37,155 nucleotides of DNA from Burkholderiaceae bacterium (GTDB taxonomy: Bacteria > Pseudomonadota > Gammaproteobacteria > Burkholderiales > Rhodocyclaceae), in contig JAIPCT010000027.1 in assembly GCA_021738065.1 (NCBI GenBank), forward strand, positions 1 to 37,155, in the 5' to 3' direction. A program made the translations under genes and the position numbers. Shown here piece by piece: positions 16,008 through 24,824 of the stretch (position 1 is the stretch's first letter; each line of letters begins with the position of its first letter). The notes under the pieces are model-generated. The model did not search any database, was not told the origin of the DNA, and saw nothing but the letters and a program-made list of their open reading frames with translations.

Positions 16008-16426
16008 TCAGTTTCCGCGACCCAAGAGAATCTGGATTCCACGCTTCGCGCGGCCAAAACAGCTTTTGGGCGAGTTTGCCCCCGTCTCGGCAGCGCCGAT
16101 TTTTCCGGACGACGAAAGACGTGAGTTTTTCCGATTCAGCGCAGGCGCCAGGTACGATTTCCGTAACGCCAGCCTGGCGTTACCATTCCCGGTCAACTGG
16201 CATTGACACCGAACCGCCATCCAACTATTGTCATCCAAGCAGTGTTGCGCTCCTTGGTCGATGGTGCGGTCATCGGTTGGTCGCCGCACAGCGTTGATTC
16301 TGAGCGCGATCTGCCGAGCAAGGCAGGCCGCAAATTGCTGGTGGGCAATCCGGTTTGCAATGAATTCTCGGGGGTACCTCGAAATTTGAGCTCTGTCGAT
16401 TTCAAGCCACGCACCGGAAGGTAGAG
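16008..16426. other. 419-base gap with no convincing gene
   Basis: This is the only stretch over 300 bases without a gene. Short open frames exist on both strands (for example 16203-16424 +), but none has a recognisable motif or good start signal. It contains a perfect inverted repeat (16162-16182), a near copy of the dispersed motif (CAGCGCCGATTTTT at 16091-16104) and, at its right end, the GGAAGG ribosome-binding site of the cyclase. It looks slightly lower in G+C than its flanks. The cyclase promoter must lie here, but I cannot place it. Confidence 0.6.
16162..16182. repeat. Perfect inverted repeat GTAACGCCA-GCC-TGGCGTTAC
   Basis: Nine-base arms with a three-base loop. No T-run follows on either strand, so it is more likely an operator-like dyad or a decayed repeat than a terminator. 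It lies 245 bases upstream of the diguanylate cyclase. Confidence 0.55.
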
Positions 16427-17470
16427 ATGAAAATTCCAGATACTCCGGAAAATGAAGTGCAACGACTGGCGGCGCTGGACGCTATGGACGTCCTTTTCAC
16501 GCCGGGCGAAGAGCGTTTTGATCGCATCACGCGCCTTGCGCTGCAGGTGCTCGGAACGCCGATCGCATTGGTAAGTCTGGTTTCCGAGAAAAGCCAGTGG
16601 TTCAAGTCCGCGCAAGGTCTCGATGTTCCTGAAACACCGCGAGAGATTTCCTTCTGCGGTCACGCAATTCTCAGCGACGAAACATTCGTCGTTGAGGACG
16701 CGGCGCAAGATGAACGTTTCTTTGACAATCCACTGGTCACCGGAGGTCCAAACGTACGCTCCTACGCCGGGCATCCGCTGCATAGCATCGACGGCGATCG
16801 CATTGGTACGCTTTGCATCATCGATCGGAGCCCGAGGAAATTCACTTCTGAACAATTGCAAGCCCTGCAGGATCTTGCGGCAATCGCCGAAACCGAACTG
16901 CAACGCGGGCAGTTGAACGATGCCCAGCGTGAACTCATTCAGGAAATGGATGAGTTGAAACGCAAGGCCTCGATCGACGGACTAACACGTCTGTGGAATC
17001 GCGCCGCCGTCCTTGAACTGATGAGCGCAGAATTGAAGCGCGCCAAACGCGGGCTATCGATGTGCATCGCAATGATCGACATTGACAATCTAAAGAAAGT
17101 GAACGAACAGCATGGAAACGACGCCGGGGACCGCGTGCTGGTCGAAGTGGCCGCTCGCATTCGTCGAGTGCTTCGCGAGTACGACACCGTAGGACGATGG
17201 GGAGGAGAGGAATTCGTCGCGGTGCTAAGCAACGCCGCGCTGATAACCTCGATGAAACTGTGCCAGCGAATCAGGGTTTCAATCGAAAAAACGCCCATAT
17301 CGACGCCTGCCGGGCCGGTTAGTATCACTGTCAGCATCGGGCTGGTGCCCATTGTTTCAAAAAAACCTGACTTGGAACGTCTCATCGGAGAATCCGAAGC
17401 GGCGGTCTCCCGCGCCAAGAAGAATGGGCGCAACCGAGTTGAAACCGGGAATCTTGATGGTGCTGCTTGA
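16427..17470 (+). CDS. GAF-GGDEF diguanylate cyclase
   Basis: 347 residues. The N-terminal GAF domain (about 25-165) starts from EVQRLAALDAMDVLFTPGEERFD and includes SFCGHAI and the AGHPLHSIDGDRIGTLCIID segment. A short helical linker (about 166-185) leads into a GGDEF domain (about 186-340). The active-site signature is GGEEF at 259-263, so cyclase activity is expected: two GTP to c-di-GMP. REYD (250-253), five residues before it, is the inhibitory RxxD I-site, implying product feedback. No membrane segment, so it is a cytosolic sensor with an unknown GAF ligand. Good GGAAGG ribosome-binding site. No neighbouring EAL or PilZ gene. Confidence 0.93.
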   Translation: MKIPDTPENEVQRLAALDAMDVLFTPGEERFDRITRLALQVLGTPIALVSLVSEKSQWFKSAQGLDVPETPREISFCGHAILSDETFVVEDAAQDERFFDNPLVTGGPNVRSYAGHPLHSIDGDRIGTLCIIDRSPRKFTSEQLQALQDLAAIAETELQRGQLNDAQRELIQEMDELKRKASIDGLTRLWNRAAVLELMSAELKRAKRGLSMCIAMIDIDNLKKVNEQHGNDAGDRVLVEVAARIRRVLREYDTVGRWGGEEFVAVLSNAALITSMKLCQRIRVSIEKTPISTPAGPVSITVSIGLVPIVSKKPDLERLIGESEAAVSRAKKNGRNRVETGNLDGAA

Positions 17471-17610
17471 TTGAATCCCAGACTGATTTTTCTAACACAA
17501 GCGGCTCCAACTTGCTTGCTCGGAAACCTAACGCCCGGCACACCTGATGCATACGAGGCAGTTTCGTGACATCACGGCCCCTCCACCGAAAATCCCGTCG
17601 CGACCCGCCA

Positions 17611-18723
17611 ATGAACACCATAGAACTACTCGTCCGCAAGGACCAGCTCGCTCGCGTCGAACTGCGCGAGACACCTGCGATCCCGCTCGAAGAAGGCCAG
17701 GTACGTCTTGGCGTTGAAAGCTTTGCGCTGACCGCCAACAACATCACCTATGCCGCTTTTGGCGAGGCGATGAATTACTGGCGCTTTTATCCGGCGGAGG
17801 AAGGCTGGGGGCGCATACCGGCGTGGGGCTTTGCCAGCGTGCTTGAGTCACGGCATCCCGAGATCGCGCCGGGCGAAAAATTCTATGGCTACTACCCGAT
17901 GTCTTCCAGCGTCGTCCTCCTGCCCCATCGACTTTCAGCGAAGGGGTTCATGGACGGAGCGGAACATCGCGCGCAATTGCATTCCGTGTACAACGCATAC
18001 TTGCGTTGCAGTCATGACCCGTTCTATACCCCGCAGACCGAAGGGGCTCAGGCCTTGCTGCGGCCGCTTTTCATCACCTCGTGGCTGATTGATGATTTCC
18101 TGGCGGACAACGATTTCTTCGCCGCAAACGCCGATGGTCACAGCACGATGTTGCTGTCCAGCGCCTCAAGCAAGACAGCCTATGGCACGGCCTTTCAGCT
18201 GGCCCAGCGTGCCGGCATTGAAGTCGTCGGCCTGACCTCTGACGCCAATCTTGGGTTCTGCCAGGGCCTGGGTTGTTATCACCGGGCGCTGAGCTATAAC
18301 CAACTGGACCAAATTGCAGCCGCCACGCCTTGTGTGTATATCGACTTTGCGGGCAATGCCGATCTGCGTAGAAACATTCATTCCCGTTTCGGGAATCTGA
18401 GATACAGCAGTTCTATCGGCGGCACGCATGTCACGCAACTCGGCGGCGCGAAAGACCTTCCCGGTCCACGTGCCACGCTATTTTTCGCCCCGGCGCAAAT
18501 CAAGAAACGAAGCACCGAGTGGGGCGCCGAACGACTTGAGCAGAAGCTGCTGCAAGCATGGCATGGCTTCATTGTCAAAGCATGCGATGCGACATCGCCC
18601 TGGCTCGTTTTCAGACATCATCGCGGCCCGGAAGCCGCCAAAGTCGCCTATCTCGAAGTGCTCTCCGGAAACACCGATCCACGTCTCGGACACGTGCTTT
18701 CCCTGGCGCCCGGCGCTGCCTGA
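17611..18723 (+). CDS. DUF2855 family protein (MDR-like fold)
   Basis: 370 residues. The style is that of DUF2855, distant relatives of medium-chain dehydrogenase/reductases: LTANNITYAAFGEAMNYWRFYPAEEGWGRIPAWGFASV near the start, a YYPMSSSVVLLP segment, then a nucleotide-fold-like half with LLSSASSKTAYGTAF, VVGLTSDANLGFC and VYIDFAGNADLRR. The usual Rossmann GxGxxG is replaced by SSASSKTA. The start ATG at 17611 gives the MNTIELLVRKDQ terminus; the frame upstream has no support. A 140-base gap separates it from the cyclase. Enzymatic role is unknown. Confidence 0.85.
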   Translation: MNTIELLVRKDQLARVELRETPAIPLEEGQVRLGVESFALTANNITYAAFGEAMNYWRFYPAEEGWGRIPAWGFASVLESRHPEIAPGEKFYGYYPMSSSVVLLPHRLSAKGFMDGAEHRAQLHSVYNAYLRCSHDPFYTPQTEGAQALLRPLFITSWLIDDFLADNDFFAANADGHSTMLLSSASSKTAYGTAFQLAQRAGIEVVGLTSDANLGFCQGLGCYHRALSYNQLDQIAAATPCVYIDFAGNADLRRNIHSRFGNLRYSSSIGGTHVTQLGGAKDLPGPRATLFFAPAQIKKRSTEWGAERLEQKLLQAWHGFIVKACDATSPWLVFRHHRGPEAAKVAYLEVLSGNTDPRLGHVLSLAPGAA

Positions 18724-18759
18724 AGACCGATGCGCCTGTTGCGAAAGCCTCGCCGGAGA

Positions 18760-19014
18760 CTAGCCGCGTGGCGGGTTGCCCTTGGCAGTAGCCGATGACG
18801 GCGCTTGCCGTTGCTGTTTTGCCTTCTTGATGTCCACCACGATCTTTGCCGCCGCAACGACGTTCACCAGTGCCACGGCCAGCGCCGGCCAGAGGGGCAA
18901 CTCCTGACCGGACCTCAAACCATAGACGAGCAAGCCCAAAAGCGCGAGGCCGCCGATGAGCAGTGTCACGATGCTACCGCTGATGAAACCCTCTTGCTTG
19001 GAAATCAAAGCCAA
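18760..19014 (-). CDS. Small two-helix membrane protein
   Basis: About 84 residues. The open frame runs upstream into tRNA-Ala, so the first ATG at 19176 cannot be used. AGGGAGA just before TTG codons at 19014 and 19008 suggests one of these as start. The product has hydrophobic helices SIVTLLIGGLALLGLLVYGL and LWPALAVALVNVVAAAKIVV, then a basic tail KKAKQQRQAP. I recognise no family. Start and even reality are less certain than for neighbours, though the paired helices and the ribosome-binding site argue for a gene. Confidence 0.55.
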   Translation of the reverse strand: MALISKQEGFISGSIVTLLIGGLALLGLLVYGLRSGQELPLWPALAVALVNVVAAAKIVVDIKKAKQQRQAPSSATAKGNPPRG

Positions 19015-19115
19015 ATTCTCCCTGACAAATCCGTTTCGGACGGCAACCCGCCATACCGGACGCCCCTGCCTTGACCGCTTGTCCGGCAATGCGTGAAATG
19101 CTTGCAACTGGAAAA

Positions 19116-19191
19116 TGGTGGAGGTGAGCGGGATCGAACCGCTGGCCTCGACGTTGCGAACGTCGCGCTCTCCCAACTGAGCTACACCCCC
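19116..19191 (-). tRNA. tRNA-Ala(CGC)
   Basis: 76 bases including CCA. Acceptor GGGGGTG pairs with CACCTCC with one G-U. Anticodon stem CGACG/CGTCG with loop TTCGCAA gives anticodon CGC, reading GCG, a common codon in this G+C-rich genome. D-arm GCTCAGTTGGGAGAGC and T-loop GTTCGATCC are normal. Confidence 0.96.
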
Positions 19192-19205
19192 ATTAGACGC
19201 GGCGA

Positions 19206-19234
19206 ATTATAGCAACCGGCTTGCGCCTCGGGAA
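19206..19234 (-). promoter_or_regulatory. Promoter of tRNA-Ala
   Basis: Minus strand: perfect TATAAT (19206-19211) with TTCCCG 17 bases upstream (19229-19234). The tRNA starts 15 bases after the -10 box. The -35 is weak but spacing is right. Confidence 0.7.
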
Positions 19235-19275
19235 GTTGTCTGCCGGCGCTGCGATGTCCTGGAATCCGCTACAAA

Positions 19276-19545
19276 TCAGGCCAGGCTGACCTCATCCAGG
19301 TCGCACTTGGTCACGCCAAGCGCAGTACGCACCACCAGGGGATAGTCACTGCCAATGAATTGCCCGTACCTGGCAATGTTGTAGCCCACCACGACGCCGG
19401 GAACACTGCCGACCAGAACCTCGCGACCGACAACAAAACCCCGGTTGATCACATGCGTTATGGCCGCGGCGATGACTCGACCGTGCAATGCCGAATCGGG
19501 CTGAACACTTTTCCGAACCCAATCTCTGCTCTTTTTCTCAGCCAT
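19276..19545 (-). CDS. Uncharacterised 89-residue protein
   Basis: 89 residues, not recognised. The N-terminus is charged (MAEKKSRDWVRKS), followed by a mixed beta-like region rich in Val and Gly (GFVVGREVLVGSVPGVVVGYNIARYGQF) and ending KCDLDEVSLA. No signal peptide or full membrane helix. GGAGAG seven bases before the ATG strongly supports translation. It stands alone between tRNA-Ala and tsaC on the same strand. Confidence 0.7.
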   Translation of the reverse strand: MAEKKSRDWVRKSVQPDSALHGRVIAAAITHVINRGFVVGREVLVGSVPGVVVGYNIARYGQFIGSDYPLVVRTALGVTKCDLDEVSLA

Positions 19546-19632
19546 GAATTCTCTCCTTCAGGCGGACCATCCACCTCAAGGAAAATTATCGGCTGCTCTG
19601 GAAAAACCTTAGGTGCCGATGAGGGCGCGATT

Positions 19633-20598
19633 TCACTGCCTGTTCGATCCGGCCGCGGCCCGCCGCAGGCGGTCGACAACCGCGCGCCATGGCTCGGTGG
19701 CAGGCGGATTCGCGACGAGAATCAAGTCGCAGCCCGTTGCATCGAGCTCGCGCAAGCGGGCATACAAATCGTGAGCGAAGGCGGCGGCATTGGCGCTGGC
19801 GGCGCGCCAGACGAGCTTGTCGTGACTGAAGGCGGGAGGCTGCATCGCCAACACGGCAATACGCCGATTGGCCTGTATTGCTTTGTGCGCGGTCTCGGCG
19901 ATATCCGCGGCCGAAACCAGTTGCAGCGGAGTCGTCGGGGCATAGTGCGCCTCAAGGCTGCCCGAGACCCGCGGCTGGCCCTGTACGCCGCCGAAGGCCG
20001 GCGCGACTCCCAGTACCCCGGCGAGAGCGGACGCGTCCAGCATGCCGGGGCGCAGGATGCGTGGCTCGACGCCGGACAAGTCGAGTATGGTGGATTCGAT
20101 GCCGACCGCACACGGGCCGCCATCGAGAATCATCGACACGGAATTGCCAAGTTCCTCTCTCACATGCGCCGCCGTGGTCGGGCTGACGCGACCGAACCGA
20201 TTGGCCGATGGCGCCGCAATGCCGCCATCGAATTCACGCAGGAGTTGCAAGGCCAGCGGGTGGCTCGGCACGCGCAGACCGACGGTGTTCTGGCCGCCGG
20301 TGACAGCATCTGCTACCGCAGGGTGGCGATTCAGAATCAGGGTCAAGGGCCCGGGCCAGAATGCGTTGGCCAGCTTGATGGCCGCCTCGGGGACCTCGAT
20401 CGCCCAGCGTTCGAGGTGGGACACATCCGGCAAATGCACAATCACGGGATGATCCGCAGGCCGCCCCTTGGCGGCGAAAATTTTGGCGATAGCCTGCGAA
20501 TTGCTCGCATCGGCACCCAGGCCGTACACAGTTTCCGTGGGGAAGGCGACCAGTTCGCCGGCACGCAGCAAATCGGCTGCGCGTGACACCTCGGTCAT
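19633..20598 (-). CDS. tsaC: L-threonylcarbamoyladenylate synthase (Sua5 type)
   Basis: 321 residues: a YrdC domain (about 1-195) plus the C-terminal Sua5 domain. It makes threonylcarbamoyl-AMP from threonine, bicarbonate and ATP, the first step of t6A37 formation in ANN-decoding tRNAs. Visible motifs are AFPTETVYGLGADA, the KIFAAKGRPADHP substrate loop, the PSAN loop (GGIAAPSANRFGRVSPT), STILDLSG and the linker SGSLEAHYAPTTPL that joins the domains. The two-domain form would be called Sua5/YwlC elsewhere; E. coli TsaC lacks the second domain. It follows purK on the same strand, 65 bases on, and may be read with the purine genes. Confidence 0.93.
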   Translation of the reverse strand: MTEVSRAADLLRAGELVAFPTETVYGLGADASNSQAIAKIFAAKGRPADHPVIVHLPDVSHLERWAIEVPEAAIKLANAFWPGPLTLILNRHPAVADAVTGGQNTVGLRVPSHPLALQLLREFDGGIAAPSANRFGRVSPTTAAHVREELGNSVSMILDGGPCAVGIESTILDLSGVEPRILRPGMLDASALAGVLGVAPAFGGVQGQPRVSGSLEAHYAPTTPLQLVSAADIAETAHKAIQANRRIAVLAMQPPAFSHDKLVWRAASANAAAFAHDLYARLRELDATGCDLILVANPPATEPWRAVVDRLRRAAAGSNRQ

Positions 20599-20611
20599 CG
20601 GCGCCTCGCCG

Positions 20612-20700
20612 CCGGGCCGTTCAGAAAGGCCACCGACGATGCTGCCGAAGAGCGAATCAAACTCACACCGTTTCCCTGGAAGCGGGAAGGATGGACGGAT
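20612..20700 (+). repeat. Degenerate intergenic repeat overlapping the purK 3' end
   Basis: It resembles copy B: CCGTTCAGAAAGGCCACC, then CTGCCGAAGAGCGAATC, then CCGTTTCCC...GGGAAGGATGGACGG with hairpin arms TTTCCC/GGGAA. The right half lies within purK and encodes its last residues and stop. Similarity is clear at the hairpin plus GGATGG and weaker elsewhere. Confidence 0.4.
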
Positions 20701-21844
20701 CTTCCTCGATGCCGATCAGTCGCCGTGCCGCCAGCGCCGACTTTTGCACTTGCTGCGCGTCGCTGCCGATCACCGTGAAATGCCCCATCTTGCGTCCGGG
20801 GCGAGCGTGATGCTTGCCGTAGAGATGCAGCTTGAGATTGGGCACTGCGAGCAATTGCGTCCAGTCCGGCTCATGGCTGTGATGAGGATCGCGCAGGTAC
20901 CACAGGTCACCCAGGAGGTTCACCATGACGGCGGCCGAATGCGCCCGTGCCTCGCCCAAAGGCAATCCGGTGAGCGCCCGCACCTGCTGTTCGAACTGAT
21001 TGGTGACGCATGCATCGAGACTGAAGTGTCCCGAATTGTGCGGACGCGGAGCCATTTCATTGACGACCAGTTGCCCGCACACGATGAAGAACTCGACGGC
21101 CAGGGTGCCGACATAGTCCATTCTTTGCGCGATGCCTTCGGCGATTTCTTCCGCATTGCCCGCCAGACAGCCGCTGGTTCGCGCCGGAACGATGGAGACA
21201 TCCAGAATGCCGTGGCGATGACTGTTTTCGACGGTCGGAAAGCATTTCACCACCCCGGCCGAATCGCGCGACAGCACCACCGAAACTTCATAATCCAGTG
21301 GCAGCATCTGCTCCAGTACACAGTGTTCGCTCTTCGTCTGGCGATACGCGAGCAACGCCTCCTCGCGACTCTTGACCCGAACCTGCCCCTTGCCATCGTA
21401 GCCAAACCGGGCGACTTTCAAGATGCCGGGGAACAGCCCGGCGTTGGCTGCGGCGAGGTCTGCCTCGCTGCAAATATCGGCGTAGGGCGCGTGAGGAAAA
21501 CCGTGCTGCTTAAGAAAACCCTTTTCGGCGCTGCGATTCTGACTGATGGCGACGGCGTCGGCGCCGGGACGCACCGGAATGAACTTGGACAGATAGGCCA
21601 GGCTGCCGGCAGGAACATTCTCGAACTCGGTGGTCACGGCGGCGCAGGATTCCGCCATCCGGTTCAAAGCGTCGGGATCGTCAAACGCCGCCACCAGATG
21701 CTGATCGGCGATGCGCCCCGCGGGGCTCTGCGGATCGGGATCGAGCACCAGTACGCGGTAACCCAGTTCATGAGCAGCGATTACAAAGAAGCGGCCAAGT
21801 TGGCCGCCACCCAGCATGCCGAGCGTGGCGGGCGGCAGAATCAT
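20663..21844 (-). CDS. purK: N5-carboxyaminoimidazole ribonucleotide synthetase
   Basis: 393 residues, ATP-grasp fold. It carboxylates aminoimidazole ribonucleotide to N5-CAIR in purine synthesis. Motifs: LGMLGGGQLGRFFV at the N-terminus, TTEFENVPAGSL, GYDGKGQVRV (glycine loop), EVSVVLSRD and NEMAPRPHNSGHFSLDACVTNQFEQ. I start at MILPPATLG; its ATG overlaps the purD stop by ATGA, whereas the frame further upstream lies inside purD. The C-terminal tail EEDPSILPASRETV is encoded by a degenerate intergenic repeat. A copy of the dispersed 24-base motif lies at 20722-20745. purE is not in the window. Confidence 0.95.
   Translation of the reverse strand: MILPPATLGMLGGGQLGRFFVIAAHELGYRVLVLDPDPQSPAGRIADQHLVAAFDDPDALNRMAESCAAVTTEFENVPAGSLAYLSKFIPVRPGADAVAISQNRSAEKGFLKQHGFPHAPYADICSEADLAAANAGLFPGILKVARFGYDGKGQVRVKSREEALLAYRQTKSEHCVLEQMLPLDYEVSVVLSRDSAGVVKCFPTVENSHRHGILDVSIVPARTSGCLAGNAEEIAEGIAQRMDYVGTLAVEFFIVCGQLVVNEMAPRPHNSGHFSLDACVTNQFEQQVRALTGLPLGEARAHSAAVMVNLLGDLWYLRDPHHSHEPDWTQLLAVPNLKLHLYGKHHARPGRKMGHFTVIGSDAQQVQKSALAARRLIGIEEDPSILPASRETV
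20722..20745 (+). repeat. Dispersed motif copy 3 (inside purK)
   Basis: CCAGCGCCGACTTTT preceded by GCCGTGCCG; 21 of 24 positions match the ubiH and pepP copies. In the purK frame (other strand) it encodes KSALAAR. Confidence 0.6.
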
Positions 21845-23109
21845 CGCTTGATGGCGCGAAACCCTATGTCGCGACGGCACTGCATGCCGTCGAAACTGAT
21901 CGGATCGAGCACTTCATAGGCGCGCTTCTGCGCCGCCTTGACGTTGTCGCCCAGCGCGGTCACGCAGAGCACACGCCCGCCGGAGGTGACGACTTCACCG
22001 TCCTGCTCTGCAGTGCCGGCATGGAAAACGTGGCTGTCTTCACTCGGCGCGGGCAGGTGGTGGATCACATCGCCCTGGCGCGGGGTTGCGGGATAGTTTG
22101 CCGCAGCCATGACCACGCCGAGCGCGACCCGCCTGTCCCATTTGGCTTCGACCTGATCGAGACGGCCATCGATGGCGGCGTCGATCAGCTCGACGAAATC
22201 GCTCTTCAGCCGCATCATGATCGGCTGGGTTTCCGGGTCGCCCATGCGGCAGTTGAATTCGAGCACGCGCAAACTTCCATCCGGCTTGATCATCAGCCCG
22301 GCGTAGAGGAAGCCGGTGTAGACGATGCCATCGGCGGCCATGCCATTGATGGTGGGCATGATGACTTCGCGCATGACACGGGCGTGGATTTCGGGCGTGA
22401 CCACCGGTGCCGGCGAATAGGCGCCCATGCCGCCGGTGTTGGGACCCTGATCGCCATCGGCAAGCCGTTTGTGATCCTGGCTGGTGGCCAGAGCCAGCGC
22501 GTGCCGGCCGTCGGCCATGACGATGAAACTGGCCTCCTCGCCGTCGAGAAACTCCTCGATGACAACGCGCGCACCGGCATCGCCCAGGGTGTTGTCGGCC
22601 AGCATCATGTCGACCGCGGCATGGGCCTCGGCCACGTTCTCGGCGACCACCACACCCTTGCCCGCCGCCAGGCCGTCGGCCTTGACGACGATGGGCGCGC
22701 CTTCGGCATCGATGTAGGCATGCGCGGCGGCGATATCGGTGAATGTTTCGAACTTGGCCGTCGGTATGTTGTGGCGCCTCATGAAACGCTTGGCGAAATC
22801 CTTGGAGCTTTCGAGCTGTGCGGCGGCCTTGGTCGGCCCGAAAATGCGCAGGTTGCGGGCCCGGAACACATCCACGATGCCTTGCGCCAGCGGTGCCTCG
22901 GGACCGACCACCGTGGCGTGCACCTTTTCCCGCGCCGCGTAGTCCGCCAGTTCGTGGATGTCGCTGAGCGGCAGGTTTTCCAGTTCCTGTTCGCGCGCCG
23001 TGCCGGCGTTGCCCGGTGCGACATACACCTTCTGCATGCCTGGCGCCTGGGCCAGACGCCAGGCCAGCGCATGCTCGCGCCCGCCGGAACCGACGACGAG
23101 GATTCTCAT
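21841..23109 (-). CDS. purD: Phosphoribosylamine-glycine ligase
   Basis: 422 residues, GAR synthetase, ATP-grasp. It joins phosphoribosylamine and glycine in the second step of purine synthesis. Motifs are VGSGGREHALAWRLAQ at the N-terminus, FGPTKAAAQLESSKDFAKRF, VVKADGLAAGKGVVVA, EEFLDGEEASF, PNTGGMGAYSPAPV and LEFNCRMGDPETQ. GGAGG precedes the ATG. The 109-base gap to purH holds a short fragment (GTGTTCAGAAAGGCGGGATGG, split as 23181-23201) resembling the head of repeat copy E. The stop overlaps purK. Confidence 0.97.
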   Translation of the reverse strand: MRILVVGSGGREHALAWRLAQAPGMQKVYVAPGNAGTAREQELENLPLSDIHELADYAAREKVHATVVGPEAPLAQGIVDVFRARNLRIFGPTKAAAQLESSKDFAKRFMRRHNIPTAKFETFTDIAAAHAYIDAEGAPIVVKADGLAAGKGVVVAENVAEAHAAVDMMLADNTLGDAGARVVIEEFLDGEEASFIVMADGRHALALATSQDHKRLADGDQGPNTGGMGAYSPAPVVTPEIHARVMREVIMPTINGMAADGIVYTGFLYAGLMIKPDGSLRVLEFNCRMGDPETQPIMMRLKSDFVELIDAAIDGRLDQVEAKWDRRVALGVVMAAANYPATPRQGDVIHHLPAPSEDSHVFHAGTAEQDGEVVTSGGRVLCVTALGDNVKAAQKRAYEVLDPISFDGMQCRRDIGFRAIKR

Positions 23110-23218
23110 GACGTGACCTCCAAACCACCCCAGGGCAGCTCGGTCCGGCTGGTTCCAGAGAAACGAACCGCGATCGCTCCGTGTTCAGAAAGGCGGGATG
23201 GAAGGCTGTTGGTCATGT

Positions 23219-24811
23219 TCAGTGCCTGAAGTGGCGAAAGCCGGTGACTACCATCGCCAGGCCCTGCTCATCGGCCGCGGCAATGACCTCAGCGTCGCGC
23301 ACCGAACCGCCGGGCTGGATCACCGCCGTGGCTCCCGCCTTGGCCAGCACATCGAGGCCGTCGCGGAAAGGAAAAAATGCATCCGACGCAGCGACCGAAC
23401 CGACCACTGTCAGTCCGTTGTTCTCGGCCTTGATGGCGGCAATGCGCGCGGAATCGACGCGACTCATCTGGCCGGCACCGACGCCGACCGTCATGCCGTC
23501 CTTGCAATAGACGATGGCATTCGACTTGACGTATTTGGCGACCCGCCAGGCAAACAGCAGATCGCTCATCTCCTGGTCGGTGGGCGCGCGCTTGGTCACC
23601 ACCTTGATGTCGGCCGGCGTGATGCGCGCCTCATCGGCGCTTTGCAACAACAAGCCGCCGCCGACGCGCTTGTAGTCGAAGACGCCCGCGCTCTTGCCGG
23701 CACTTGCCGCCAGGGGTACGACGAGCACCCGCAGATTCTGCTTCGCGGCAAAAACAGCGCGGGCTTCCGCAGTGATCTCGGGGGCAATGATGACCTCCGC
23801 AAACTGGCCGGCGATGGCTTCCGCAGCCGCTTTGTCGATGGCCACGTTGAAAGCGATGATGCCGCCGAAAGCCGAGGTCGGATCGGTCTTGAATGCCCGG
23901 GTATAGGTGTCTTCCGCATTTGCGCCGACGGCAACACCACAGGGGTTGGCGTGCTTGACGATGACACAGGCGGCCGGACCGACCGCGCCATCGAAGGCCT
24001 TGACGCATTCCCATGCCGCATCGGCATCGGCGATGTTGTTGTAGGACAGTTCCTTGCCCTGGATCTGCTGGTAGCTGGCTATGCTGCCGGCAAGCACCGC
24101 GGTCTCGCGATAAAACGCGGCCTGCTGATGCGGGTTCTCGCCATAGCGCAGGGTTTCCACCTTGTCGAACGCAAGTTGCAGCTTTTCCGGAAAAATGCCG
24201 GGCTGATTCTGTTCGTCGAGCGCGGTCAGCCAGTTGGCGATGGCGGAGTCGTAGCGCGCCGTGTGGGTGAACGCCTTTTTTGCCAGGGCAAAACGGGTCT
24301 TGTAGGAAAGTGCGCCGCCCGACTTGAGTTCTTCAAGTATCGGTGTGTAGTCTTCCGGATCGGTGACCACGCCAACGCCGCCCTGTTCGTTGCCGTGATT
24401 CTTCGCCGCCGCGCGCACCATGGTGGGGCCGCCGATGTCGATGTTCTCGATCGCATCGTCGAGCGTGCATCCGGGCTTGGCCACCGTCTCGCGGAAGGGA
24501 TAGAGATTCACCACCACCAGGTCGATTGGAGGAATGCCATGCTGCGCCATGACCGCGCAATGCTCGGGAAGATCGCGCCGCCCGAGGATGCCGCCATGCA
24601 CCTTGGGATGCAAGGTTTTGACGCGGCCGTCGAGCATTTCCGGAAAGCCCGTGTAGTCGGAGACATCGGTGACATCGAGCCCGGCATCGCGCAACAGTTT
24701 GGCGGTACCGCCGGTGGAAAGAAGCTTGACGCCCAGTTGGGCCAGGCCGCGGGCAAAATCCACCGTGCCGCGCTTGTCGGAAACGCTGATCAGCGCTTGT
24801 GTGACTTTCAT
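23219..24811 (-). CDS. purH: AICAR formyltransferase / IMP cyclohydrolase
   Basis: 530 residues, bifunctional, catalysing the last two steps to IMP. The N-terminal MGS-like cyclohydrolase domain (about 1-195) shows [40 protein letters not shown] and VNLYPF. The C-terminal AICARFT domain shows [38 protein letters not shown] and [13 protein letters not shown]-type residues ([14 protein letters not shown]). GAGAGG precedes the ATG. First purine gene of purH-purD-purK; fis lies upstream with a repeat between. Confidence 0.97.
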   Translation of the reverse strand: MKVTQALISVSDKRGTVDFARGLAQLGVKLLSTGGTAKLLRDAGLDVTDVSDYTGFPEMLDGRVKTLHPKVHGGILGRRDLPEHCAVMAQHGIPPIDLVVVNLYPFRETVAKPGCTLDDAIENIDIGGPTMVRAAAKNHGNEQGGVGVVTDPEDYTPILEELKSGGALSYKTRFALAKKAFTHTARYDSAIANWLTALDEQNQPGIFPEKLQLAFDKVETLRYGENPHQQAAFYRETAVLAGSIASYQQIQGKELSYNNIADADAAWECVKAFDGAVGPAACVIVKHANPCGVAVGANAEDTYTRAFKTDPTSAFGGIIAFNVAIDKAAAEAIAGQFAEVIIAPEITAEARAVFAAKQNLRVLVVPLAASAGKSAGVFDYKRVGGGLLLQSADEARITPADIKVVTKRAPTDQEMSDLLFAWRVAKYVKSNAIVYCKDGMTVGVGAGQMSRVDSARIAAIKAENNGLTVVGSVAASDAFFPFRDGLDVLAKAGATAVIQPGGSVRDAEVIAAADEQGLAMVVTGFRHFRH

Positions 24812-24824
24812 GAAAACCTCTCGG

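Noticed and set aside
15980-16424. Short frames downstream of tRNA-Arg as possible genes
   Set aside because: They overlap the tRNA terminator or lack any ribosome-binding site, and show no motif or coding-like composition.
19015-19176. N-terminal extension of the small membrane protein to ATG 19176
   Set aside because: It would run through tRNA-Ala (19116-19191). A ribosome-binding site and TTG starts near 19014 fit better.
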